Positions 1 through 7,517 of a stretch of DNA of 36,646 bases are shown in pieces. The stretch's first letter is position 1, and each line of letters starts with the position of its first letter. Origin of the DNA: an uncultured Prevotellaceae bacterium. GTDB taxonomy: Bacteria; Bacteroidota; Bacteroidia; Bacteroidales; Bacteroidaceae. Below the pieces are notes generated by a model. That model saw only the letters and a list, made by a program, of their open reading frames with translations, did not search any database and had not been told where the DNA came from. The DNA is taken from contig CACXYH010000039.1 of assembly GCA_902771785.1 (NCBI GenBank), positions 1 through 36,646 on the forward strand, in the 5' to 3' direction. The translations under genes and the position numbers were made by a program.

Positions 1-59
1 CAACCGCTTAACTTCCATAGAATTAACAAAAAAAGTTTTCCTAATTCAGCATTATTCCG

Positions 60-67
60 TAACTTTG
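60..67 (+). promoter_or_regulatory. Bacteroidetes -7 promoter box for the aldo/keto reductase
   Basis: TAACTTTG matches the TAnnTTTG consensus of the Bacteroidetes primary sigma factor. It lies 35 bp before the ATG at 103. No convincing -33 element is visible, only a T-rich stretch about 20 bp upstream. Confidence 0.6.
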
Positions 68-102
68 TGGCCAAAGTTTATTAATCTAATAATTTGACGA
101 CG

Positions 103-1071
103 ATGGAGAAATATTTTGCTGACCCGCTGCGCTACGATGGCGGAATGAAGTATGAGCGGTGCGGACGCTCGGGCGTGCTGCTGCCGAAGGTGTCGCTGGG
201 CTTCTGGCACAACTTCGGGGGTGTCGACTCGTACGAACGCTCGCGAGCTATCACTCATTATGCCTTCGACCACGGCATCACCCACTTCGATTTGGCCAAC
301 AACTACGGCCCTCCCTACGGCTCGGCCGAGGAGACGATGGGCCGGCTGATGGACGACGACTTCCACCCTTATCGCGACGAGCTCTTCATCTCGTCGAAGG
401 CAGGCTACAACATGTGGCCTGGTCCCTACGGCAACTGGGGCTCGCGCAAGTATCTGATGGCTTCGCTCGACCAGTCGCTCAAGCGTATGCACCTCGACTA
501 TGTAGACCTGTTCTACAGTCATCGCTACGACCCCGAGACGCCGCTTGAGGAGACGCTGCAGGCGCTCGTCGACATCGTGCGTGCCGGCAAGGCGCTCTAC
601 GTGGGCATCTCGCGCTGGCCGCTCGAGGCTACTCGCTTTGCCTACGACTACTTGAAGCAGCGCGACGTGCCCTTGCTCATCTATCAGGGACGGCTGAACA
701 TGCTCGATCGCGAGCCGCAGCAGGAGGGCATCATGGACTTCTGTGCCGAGCAGGGCGTAGGCTTTATCTCGTTCTCGCCCTTGGCTCAGGGCCTGCTCAC
801 CGACCGCTATCTGAACGGCATTCCTGCCGACTCGCGCATGTCGAAGGGCAAGTTCCTGAAGGAGGAGATGCTCACGCCCGAGCTGCTCGACCGCCTGCGC
901 CGCTACAACGAGGCTGCCACAGCGCGTGGCGAGACGCTGGCCGAGATGGCGCTGGCCTGGATTCTGGCGCAGCGCGGCGTCACCTCCGTTCTCGTCGGTG
1001 CGTCGTCGACCGAGCAATTAGCCAAAAACTTGAAGTGTATCAACGCTGAAGCATTCGAAGAGGGTCTGTAG
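103..1071 (+). CDS. Aldo/keto reductase, YghZ / Kv-beta-like
   Basis: A 322-residue NADPH-dependent aldo/keto reductase, a cytoplasmic TIM-barrel enzyme that reduces aldehydes or ketones. The catalytic tetrad is visible as D63 and Y68 in HFDLANNYG, K99 in ISSKAGY and H140 in FYSHRYD. The C-terminal cofactor segment (SVLVGASSTEQL) is also present. The length and the RYDPETPLEETLQAL stretch are typical of the YghZ (L-glyceraldehyde 3-phosphate reductase) and potassium-channel beta-subunit branch. I chose the ATG at 103; a TTG nine bases upstream is possible but less likely. The gene stands alone, with its own -7 box and a terminator overlapping its stop codon. The physiological substrate cannot be read from sequence. 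Confidence 0.93.
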   Translation: MEKYFADPLRYDGGMKYERCGRSGVLLPKVSLGFWHNFGGVDSYERSRAITHYAFDHGITHFDLANNYGPPYGSAEETMGRLMDDDFHPYRDELFISSKAGYNMWPGPYGNWGSRKYLMASLDQSLKRMHLDYVDLFYSHRYDPETPLEETLQALVDIVRAGKALYVGISRWPLEATRFAYDYLKQRDVPLLIYQGRLNMLDREPQQEGIMDFCAEQGVGFISFSPLAQGLLTDRYLNGIPADSRMSKGKFLKEEMLTPELLDRLRRYNEAATARGETLAEMALAWILAQRGVTSVLVGASSTEQLAKNLKCINAEAFEEGL

Positions 1072-1098
1072 GTTTTGCCTACAGACCCATTCTTTTTT
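1062..1098 (+). terminator. Rho-independent terminator overlapping the reductase stop
   Basis: An 11-bp perfect stem (GGGTCTGTAGG at 1062-1072 pairing with 1078-1088) has a 5-base loop and is followed by a T-rich run. The TAG stop codon at 1069-1071 lies inside the left arm. There is no T-run on the minus-strand side, so it should act mainly on the plus strand. Confidence 0.88.
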
Positions 1099-1192
1099 CT
1101 TAGATTAAACGCTTAAATTTTTTTCCATTCACATTGCTTGAGGAATGGTTCCCTTTATTTTTGCCAGATGAACCGCGCTGGTTTGGGGCGGA

Positions 1193-2608
1193 TTAGAAGT
1201 CGGGTGGGAGCTCGAAGGTAAGGAGTTCGCCGGTTGTTGGGTGTACGAACGAGAGGCGTTCGGCGTGCAGACAGAGGCGGGTGGGCGAGGGTGTTCCGTA
1301 GAGGGCATCGCCTATGATGGGTGTGGCGAGGCCTTCCTGATGGGCACAGTGCAGGCGCAGCTGATGGGTGCGGCCCGTGAGCGGGGTGAGGGCTATGCGG
1401 GTGCGGCCCTGTTCGGTGGCGATCACCTCGAAGGTGGTGATGGCCGGTTTGCCGTGTTCATGGTCTACGAGCTGCCGCGGACGGTCGAGCGGATCGGGTC
1501 GCAGGGGCAGCGAGATGGTGCCTTCGCGGCGGCTGACGATGCCGTCGAGCAGGGCGATGTAGCGCTTTTTGATTTGCCGGCGAATGAACTGCTGCTGCAA
1601 GTGGTGGTAGGCTGTCTCGTTGCGGGCTACGACCAGCAGGCCGGAAGTATCCTGGTCGAGGCGGTGAACGATGATGGGACCATCGTAGAAGCCGCCTTCG
1701 CTGCGCAGGATGCTCTCTACCGAGGGACGCGTGGAGCGGCCGGGCACGGTGAGCAGACCGCTGGGCTTGCTGACGACGACGATGTCATCGTCGGCATAAA
1801 CCTTGGTGAGGGGAGCCGAAAGGGTGGTGGAAGCCAGCTGCGGGTCGTCGTCGACGCTAAGGCCTTGCAGCATCCAGGTGAGAATGGGCAGGCACTTTCC
1901 GCGGCAGGCGGGGTAGTAATGGCCGTCGTGGCGCACCTCGCCACGTGGCGACTCGCCCATCCAGAACTCGGCCATGCAAAGGGGATGCAGCTGATGAAGG
2001 TAGGCATACTGCAGGAGCTTGGGCGCACAGCAGTCGCCTGAGCCGCCCGGGGGCAGCGGGAAGCGCGCCTGAAGACGGGGCGATGCGTGGTAGCTGCGCC
2101 ATATTTCGACGAGGTCTTTCTCCTGTCCGCGGGCGTTGAGCATGCGGTATTGGCGGAAGAGCCACAGCTGCAGGTCTTCGGAGAGCTGTTTGCGGCGCGC
2201 TTTGATGTTGTCAAGATGCTCCTTTGAGGGGGCCGAAGTGCCTCTTTGAGCTTGTCGAAGGGCGTCGTTGAGCTGGCTGATGAGGCGTTCTTGCTGCTTG
2301 AAATAGCCGTCGGGCTGCTGGGCATCGAACACGGGCGGCACGAAGAACGCCCAGTCGTTGCGCCCTGCCAGCAGGCCGCTGTAGGCCGCCAGATAGCCTA
2401 ACTGGCCGTCGGGGGCCTGGCATACCAGCACCCCCAGCATCTTTCCGTGGTCGGCATCGGCCCGAAGCTGTGGGTCGGCCAGCACGCAGGCCCTCACTTC
2501 GGCGGCGGCCGCGATGCAGAGCGGATGAGGCTCGTAGCAGAACGGCCACGTGAAGCGCTGCGGCAGGGCCGCTGTCGGAGCTAACGGATGCAGGCAGGCG
2601 GGAGTCAT
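1193..2608 (-). CDS. RluA-family pseudouridine synthase with a large N-terminal extension
   Basis: 471 residues. Residues about 270-465 form an RluA-type catalytic domain that isomerises uridine to pseudouridine in rRNA or tRNA. The signature HRLDQDTSGLLV carries the catalytic aspartate D318. The first 250 residues are not an S4 domain. They contain a helical, probably coiled-coil stretch (about 100-170) and a cysteine-bearing region with C193, C194, C211, C235 and C239 (motifs GDCCAPKLLQYA and YYPACRGKC). Such extended RluA proteins are known in Bacteroidetes and some proteobacteria, but the RNA target is not assignable here. The ATG overlaps the stop of the upstream GH28 gene in an ATGA, so the two are probably translationally coupled. 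Confidence 0.93.
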   Translation of the reverse strand: MTPACLHPLAPTAALPQRFTWPFCYEPHPLCIAAAAEVRACVLADPQLRADADHGKMLGVLVCQAPDGQLGYLAAYSGLLAGRNDWAFFVPPVFDAQQPDGYFKQQERLISQLNDALRQAQRGTSAPSKEHLDNIKARRKQLSEDLQLWLFRQYRMLNARGQEKDLVEIWRSYHASPRLQARFPLPPGGSGDCCAPKLLQYAYLHQLHPLCMAEFWMGESPRGEVRHDGHYYPACRGKCLPILTWMLQGLSVDDDPQLASTTLSAPLTKVYADDDIVVVSKPSGLLTVPGRSTRPSVESILRSEGGFYDGPIIVHRLDQDTSGLLVVARNETAYHHLQQQFIRRQIKKRYIALLDGIVSRREGTISLPLRPDPLDRPRQLVDHEHGKPAITTFEVIATEQGRTRIALTPLTGRTHQLRLHCAHQEGLATPIIGDALYGTPSPTRLCLHAERLSFVHPTTGELLTFELPPDF

Positions 2609-3939
2609 TCAACGTCGATTTTCACGTACTCCGGGCGCTCGTCGGGTGCTTGGGTAATTGTTTCGACCGAGTCGAAACGCACGTTTCGGGCATGGCGTAC
2701 GAACCATCCCTTGGCGGGCAGTTGGCCAAACATCGTGGCCTCGGGATAATCCTTCTCCTTCAGGTCGGCCGGTATTTCCGTTTTGCCCACGCCGCCGCGA
2801 TGCTCAACGACGATGTTGCGCAGGCGCACGTTCTCAATGGGATGGCCGGGAAGTCCAAGGATGCTGCAGCCCGTAGGTCCGGCACCGTGTACGCGAATAT
2901 CAGATAAGGTGATGCCGCGGATGCTTCCTATCTTCGTGACGGGCACGCCCTCCTGATAGCCGCGGGCGCGGTTGCCCAGCCAGATGAAAATGGGCGATTC
3001 GGTGCCTTCGGCCACGATGTCGCTCACGCTGACGTTCTCCATCACGCCGCCATCGGTAATCTCAAGTGAGATGACGCTCGTGCCGCGCTTCGACGGATGG
3101 CCGAAGAACTGCGACGACTGGTCGTAGCTGGGCTTCACCACGATGCCGCTGATGGAGATGTTGCGGAAGCCGCCATTGGTCTCGGTGCCCAGCTTGATGG
3201 CGTTGCAGTGGCTGCTGACGACGCAGTCGCTGATGCGTATGTTCTCGCAGAGTCGGGGCGAAGTGCTCTTCAGCGTGATGCCGTCGTCGTCGCTATCGGC
3301 CAGCATGCCCTGCACGATGACGTCGTGACAGCCGTCCAGGTCGAGCGCGTCGTTGTTGTAGTTGTTGCGGTTGGTCACCTTGATGTCCTCGATTTTCAGT
3401 CGGTCGCAGGCCAGGTAGTGCTGCATCCAGCAGCCCGAATTGCGCAGCGATACGTCGCTGATGGTGATGTCGTGGCTCTGAATGAAGCGGATGAGGTGCG
3501 GGCGAGTGATGCCTTCATCGTTCCACGACAGCTTGGGGAAGGCACTTCCGCGCCCGTCGATGGTGCCCGTTCCGCTGATGGCGACGTTGCTCACGCCGTC
3601 GGCATATATCAGTTGCACGGTCTCGGTCTGCGTGCGGAGCGACATGTAGCTGCTCTTCATAGGCCGATAGTCCTTCAGGTTGGTCGAGCCATAGAGCGTG
3701 GCGCCCTGCTCCAGGTGCAGGTCTACGTTGCTCTTCAGCACAATCGTTCCCGTCTTGTAGCTGCCTGTAGGCACCACAACGCGTCCGCCTCCTGCCTGCG
3801 AACAGGCGTCGATGGCCTGCTGAATGGCCTGGGTAGAGAGTCGCGTGGTGTCGCTGACGGCACCGAAGTCGGCGATGTTGTAGTCCTTTGCCTGGGCTGT
3901 CAGCGTGGCGAAGACCGTGAGAATAAGTAATTTTTTCAT
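2605..3939 (-). CDS. Glycoside hydrolase family 28 (polygalacturonase-like), secreted
   Basis: 444 residues with a signal peptide (residues 1-17, ending TAQA) and a right-handed beta-helix typical of GH28 pectin hydrolases. The N-terminus YNIADFGAVSD is the usual GH28/pectate-lyase_3 opening. Active-site motifs are recognisable: NND at 195-197 (canonical NTD), DSDDDG at 215-220 (canonical DD), SHC around H244 (canonical GHG) and AIK at 247-249 (canonical RIK). The GHG and RIK variants resemble the non-classical GH28 proteins of gut Bacteroidetes, so the substrate may be a rhamnogalacturonan or modified galacturonan rather than plain polygalacturonate. It lies 3 bp after an OPT transporter and overlaps the RluA gene by 4 bp, so it belongs to one operon. 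Confidence 0.92.
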   Translation of the reverse strand: MKKLLILTVFATLTAQAKDYNIADFGAVSDTTRLSTQAIQQAIDACSQAGGGRVVVPTGSYKTGTIVLKSNVDLHLEQGATLYGSTNLKDYRPMKSSYMSLRTQTETVQLIYADGVSNVAISGTGTIDGRGSAFPKLSWNDEGITRPHLIRFIQSHDITISDVSLRNSGCWMQHYLACDRLKIEDIKVTNRNNYNNDALDLDGCHDVIVQGMLADSDDDGITLKSTSPRLCENIRISDCVVSSHCNAIKLGTETNGGFRNISISGIVVKPSYDQSSQFFGHPSKRGTSVISLEITDGGVMENVSVSDIVAEGTESPIFIWLGNRARGYQEGVPVTKIGSIRGITLSDIRVHGAGPTGCSILGLPGHPIENVRLRNIVVEHRGGVGKTEIPADLKEKDYPEATMFGQLPAKGWFVRHARNVRFDSVETITQAPDERPEYVKIDVE

Positions 3940-3942
3940 TGT

Positions 3943-5931
3943 TTATTTCTTCTTCGTAGCGTAGATGAAGTAGCAGATGAGCAGGATGTAGGCGGCGAGC
4001 GAGCAGACCTCTGAGAGCGAGTTCTGCAGCCAAGTCTCGTTGATGGGGTTGAAACCGGCGAAGCGCAGCAGCGCACTCACCACGCCCATCAGCGCACCAC
4101 CGGCAATGAAGCCAGAGGCAATGAGCGTGCCACGCTCGCCCCGCTGCTCGTTTTCGGCCTTATCCTTCGAGCGTGAAGTGACATACCAGTTGACAGCACC
4201 GCCCACCAGCAGCGGCACGTTCAGCTCCAGGGGAATGAACATGCCCAGCGCAAAGGCCAGCGCAGGTATTTTCAGCCACGTCAGTACCACGGCCAGCGCG
4301 GCGCCGATGCCATAGAGCAGCCAGGGCGCACCCGCTCCGTTCATCATCGGTTCGATGACAGCTGCCATGGCGTTGGCCTGCGGAGCCACGAGATGGCCTT
4401 CCTGGTTGGGGTCGAAACCGTAGGTCTGGTTCAGCAGCATCATCACGCCGCCCACGGTAGCTGCCGAGACGAGCGTTCCCAAGAACTTCCATTGCTGCTG
4501 CTTCTTGGGCGTGGTGCCCAGCCAGTAGCCAATCTTCAGGTCGGTAATGAAGCAGCCTGCCATCGACAGCGCCGTGCACACCACGCCGCCCATGATGAGT
4601 GCGGCCAGCATGCCCTCGCTGCCATTCAGGCCCACCGAGGCCATGACGACCGATGCGAGGATGAGCGTCATGAGCGTCATGCCGCTCACGGGATTCGAGC
4701 CCACGATGGCAATGGCATTGGCAGCCACCGTCGTGAAGAGGAAGGCTATGACCGTGACGAGCAGGATAGCCACGACGGCAAACACCAGATTGTGCATGAC
4801 GCCCAGCCAGAAGAATACAAACGTGACGAGCAGGGCCGTGATAGAGGCGATGGCAATGAAGCGGAACGAGAGGTCGCGCTCCGTGCGTTTCTGCTCCGTA
4901 GCGGCGCTGGCACCTCCCTTCAGTTCCTTGGCAGCCAGGCCTACGGCATTCTTGATGATGCCCCACGAGCGGATGATGCCGATGACACCGGCCATGGCGA
5001 TGCCGCCGATGCCGATGGAGCGCGCATAGGTCTTGAAGATTTCCTCGGGCGACATGGCGCCGACGGCTGTCGACACCTCTACACCGCCCACGCTGAGCAC
5101 CTGGTCGCCAAACAGCAGAGCCATGCCCGGCACGATGAGCCACCACACGCAGAGCGAGCCCAGCGTGATGTAGAGCGCATACTTCAGACCGATGATGTAG
5201 CCCAGACCCAGCACGGCCGCGCTGGTATTGATTTTGAACACGAGCTTTGCCTTGTCGGCCAGGAGCTCGCCCCAGCCCACGACCCGCGAGGTGAAGTTCT
5301 CGTTCCACCAGCCGAACGTGGCAACGATGAAGTCGTAGAGACCGCCGATGAGGCCTGCCAGCAGTAGCGGTTTGGCCTGGTCGCCGCCCTTTGCACCGCT
5401 CACCAATACCTGCGTCGTGGCCGTAGCCTCGGGGAACGGATACTTGCCGTGCATCTCAGAGACGAAGTACTTGCGGAACGGAATGAGAAACAGAATGCCC
5501 AAAATGCCGCCCAGGGCCGAGGCCATGAATATTTTCAGGAAGTCGGCCTGCATGTCGGGATACTTGGCTTGCAGGATGTAGATGGCTGGCAGCGTGAAGA
5601 TGGCACCTGCCACGACGGCACCCGAACAGGCGCCGATTGACTGAATGATGACGTTCTCGCCCAGTGCCTTCGAGCGCTTGGCCGCCGTCGACACGCCCAC
5701 GGCGATGATGGCAATGGGGATGGCCGCCTCGAACACCTGGCCCACCTTCAGTCCCAGATAGGCTGCTGCTGCCGAAAAGAGCATGGCCATGAGCACGCCC
5801 CACGTCACCGACCAACCGTTCACCTCGGGAAAACGGCCCTCGGCCGGCATCATCGGTTCGTATTTTTCACCTTCCTTCAGTTCCCGAAACGCGTTGTCGG
5901 GAAGCGATTGCATAATGTCTTTCTCTTCCAT
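3943..5931 (-). CDS. OPT-family oligopeptide transporter
   Basis: A polytopic inner-membrane protein of 662 residues, very hydrophobic, with about 14-16 predicted membrane helices. It belongs to the OPT superfamily, proton-coupled importers of small peptides or metal chelates. Family features include the N-terminal YLGLKVGQVFEAAIPIAII segment, the ENVIIQSIGACSG segment and GSNPVSGMTLMTL in the C-terminal half. I chose the ATG at 5931 (MEEKDIMQSL). An in-frame ATG at 5973 falls inside the -7 promoter box and so should be upstream of the transcript start. It is first in the operon OPT-GH28-RluA. Substrate unknown. Confidence 0.93.
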   Translation of the reverse strand: MEEKDIMQSLPDNAFRELKEGEKYEPMMPAEGRFPEVNGWSVTWGVLMAMLFSAAAAYLGLKVGQVFEAAIPIAIIAVGVSTAAKRSKALGENVIIQSIGACSGAVVAGAIFTLPAIYILQAKYPDMQADFLKIFMASALGGILGILFLIPFRKYFVSEMHGKYPFPEATATTQVLVSGAKGGDQAKPLLLAGLIGGLYDFIVATFGWWNENFTSRVVGWGELLADKAKLVFKINTSAAVLGLGYIIGLKYALYITLGSLCVWWLIVPGMALLFGDQVLSVGGVEVSTAVGAMSPEEIFKTYARSIGIGGIAMAGVIGIIRSWGIIKNAVGLAAKELKGGASAATEQKRTERDLSFRFIAIASITALLVTFVFFWLGVMHNLVFAVVAILLVTVIAFLFTTVAANAIAIVGSNPVSGMTLMTLILASVVMASVGLNGSEGMLAALIMGGVVCTALSMAGCFITDLKIGYWLGTTPKKQQQWKFLGTLVSAATVGGVMMLLNQTYGFDPNQEGHLVAPQANAMAAVIEPMMNGAGAPWLLYGIGAALAVVLTWLKIPALAFALGMFIPLELNVPLLVGGAVNWYVTSRSKDKAENEQRGERGTLIASGFIAGGALMGVVSALLRFAGFNPINETWLQNSLSEVCSLAAYILLICYFIYATKKK

Positions 5932-5970
5932 TCTGATAGTTTTTATTGTAAATAATATACTTTTTGCTTG

Positions 5971-5978
5971 CAAAGATA
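5971..5978 (-). promoter_or_regulatory. -7 promoter box for the OPT operon
   Basis: TATCTTTG on the minus strand fits TAnnTTTG and lies about 40 bp before the ATG at 5931. It overlaps the more distal ATG at 5973, which argues for the shorter protein. It is divergent to the sensor promoter 44 bp away. Confidence 0.65.
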
Positions 5979-6021
5979 CATATTTTTCACTAATCTATAC
6001 TTTTTTTCCAGATTTTCTTTA

Positions 6022-6029
6022 TATCTTTG
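6022..6029 (+). promoter_or_regulatory. -7 promoter box for the tandem sensor genes
   Basis: TATCTTTG fits TAnnTTTG and is 30 bp before the ATG at 6060. It rules out an upstream TTG at 6027 as the start. Confidence 0.65.
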
Positions 6030-6059
6030 CCGACGGTTCATGCAAAACTACAATCAGAT

Positions 6060-7517
6060 ATGGCCAAACTGTTAAACTATCATCAACATCAGCTATCCGT
6101 TCGGTTAGGTCTATGGGTCGTATCTATTGTAACCATCCTGTTCGTGGCTGTAGTAGCCATCATATTTTATACTTCGCGGCAGGCCGTCAAGGAAGCCGCC
6201 ATCGAAAAGGCCGTCAAGACCCTCGACGGCACGGTGCTCTACATCGACAATATCCTGCATAAGGCCGAGGTGGCTACCAAGAACATGCGCTGGAACGTGG
6301 AGCATCACTTAGACCAGCCCGAGCTCCTGTATACCTACAACCGCCAGCTGCTCTTGAACAATCCCGAAATCATGGGCAGCAGCATTGCCATGGAACCCTA
6401 CTACTACCGCGACAAGGGCAAGCTCTTCATGGCCTATAGCTACCGAACAGCACATGGCGACACCAGCATCGTAGAGAGCGACCACTACGGTTCGCGACCC
6501 TATTCAGAGCAGAAGTGGTACACGATTCCTAAGGACCAGAACCGCGCCACCTGGGTGAAACCCATTGAGCACGACGAGAACAGCAGAAGCATCACCTGCT
6601 ACAGCGTGCCCATTCGCGATGCCGACAGGCGGGTAGTGGGCATCCTGTCGGTCGACATTTCGCTCGACAGCCTGACGAATGCCATCAACAAGACGAAGCC
6701 TTTCCCCAACTCCTACTGCACGATGTTAGGCCGCCAGGGCACCTTTATCATTCATCCTGACTCGGTGCGGCTGCACAATCAGACCGTTTACGATGTGCTC
6801 AAAGAGCGTCCCGACCCAGAGCTTGCCAGCCTTGTGGCGTCTATGATGGCCGGCGAGACGGGCTATCGGAATGTGACTATCGACGGATGCGACAGCTACG
6901 TGTTCTACAAGCCGTTCAAGAGCGAGAGCTGGTGTGCAGCCATCGTCTGTCCTACCAGCGAAATCATGGCCGCCAATAACCGCCTGCTGTCCGTCACGCT
7001 GTTCATAGCTGCCGTCGGCCTGGTGGCTCTGCTGTTCTTCTGCCTGTTCATCGTCAGCCGCGAACTCCGTCCGCTGGTGCTTCTGGCAGAGTCGGTCCAT
7101 CGCATTTCCGAGGGCCGTTTCGATGAGCCCATCCCCGACACCCATCGCCACGACGAGGTGGGAGTCCTTCAGAAGAGTTTCCAGACCATGCAGCAGTCGC
7201 TCTCAAAGTATATAGGCGAAACCAGGCTTATGGCCACCGTGCTCGAAGAGCGCAACGACGCCCTCCGCCTTGCCAACGAGCAGTCGAAGGAGGCCGACCG
7301 CGTGAAGAGTGCCTTCCTCCACAACATGACCGACCAGCTCGTGAAGCCCATCGGCGAGATTGAGCACATGGTGGAGCAGGTGAAGCGCGATTATCGCAGC
7401 CTGGACCACAATGCGCTGGAGCAGCTCTCGGCCCGCGTGCAGCAGCAGACCCTCATCGTCACCGAGCTGCTCGACCGCATGTTAGAAGTATCACAACAGA
7501 AAGGAGATAGCCAATGA
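6060..7517 (+). CDS. Kinase-less Cache-HAMP sensor (degenerate histidine-kinase paralogue)
   Basis: 485 residues. A first membrane helix (about 15-38) is followed by a periplasmic double-Cache-like sensor domain with conserved stretches MEPYYYRDKGKLFMAY and VGILSVDISLDSL. A second membrane helix (about 307-327), a HAMP linker and a coiled coil come next. The C-terminus looks like a histidine-kinase dimerisation helix, but at the H-box position it reads FLHNMTDQLVKP, with D425 where the phospho-accepting His should be. The protein ends about 60 residues later with no ATPase domain. The next gene has the same layout and its H-box His is also residue 425, so the two are paralogues. The stop overlaps the next ATG (ATGA). 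It probably forms a sensor partner or heterodimer subunit for that kinase. No response regulator is nearby. Confidence 0.88.
   Translation: MAKLLNYHQHQLSVRLGLWVVSIVTILFVAVVAIIFYTSRQAVKEAAIEKAVKTLDGTVLYIDNILHKAEVATKNMRWNVEHHLDQPELLYTYNRQLLLNNPEIMGSSIAMEPYYYRDKGKLFMAYSYRTAHGDTSIVESDHYGSRPYSEQKWYTIPKDQNRATWVKPIEHDENSRSITCYSVPIRDADRRVVGILSVDISLDSLTNAINKTKPFPNSYCTMLGRQGTFIIHPDSVRLHNQTVYDVLKERPDPELASLVASMMAGETGYRNVTIDGCDSYVFYKPFKSESWCAAIVCPTSEIMAANNRLLSVTLFIAAVGLVALLFFCLFIVSRELRPLVLLAESVHRISEGRFDEPIPDTHRHDEVGVLQKSFQTMQQSLSKYIGETRLMATVLEERNDALRLANEQSKEADRVKSAFLHNMTDQLVKPIGEIEHMVEQVKRDYRSLDHNALEQLSARVQQQTLIVTELLDRMLEVSQQKGDSQ

Noticed and set aside
52-1017. A 321-codon minus-strand frame opposite the aldo/keto reductase
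   Set aside because: Antisense of a gene with a complete catalytic tetrad; the translation has no family features.
1111-1134. Small hairpin CCATTC...GAATGG as a terminator of the RluA gene
   Set aside because: Only 6 bp, with a 12-base loop and no T-run on the minus strand; too weak to claim.
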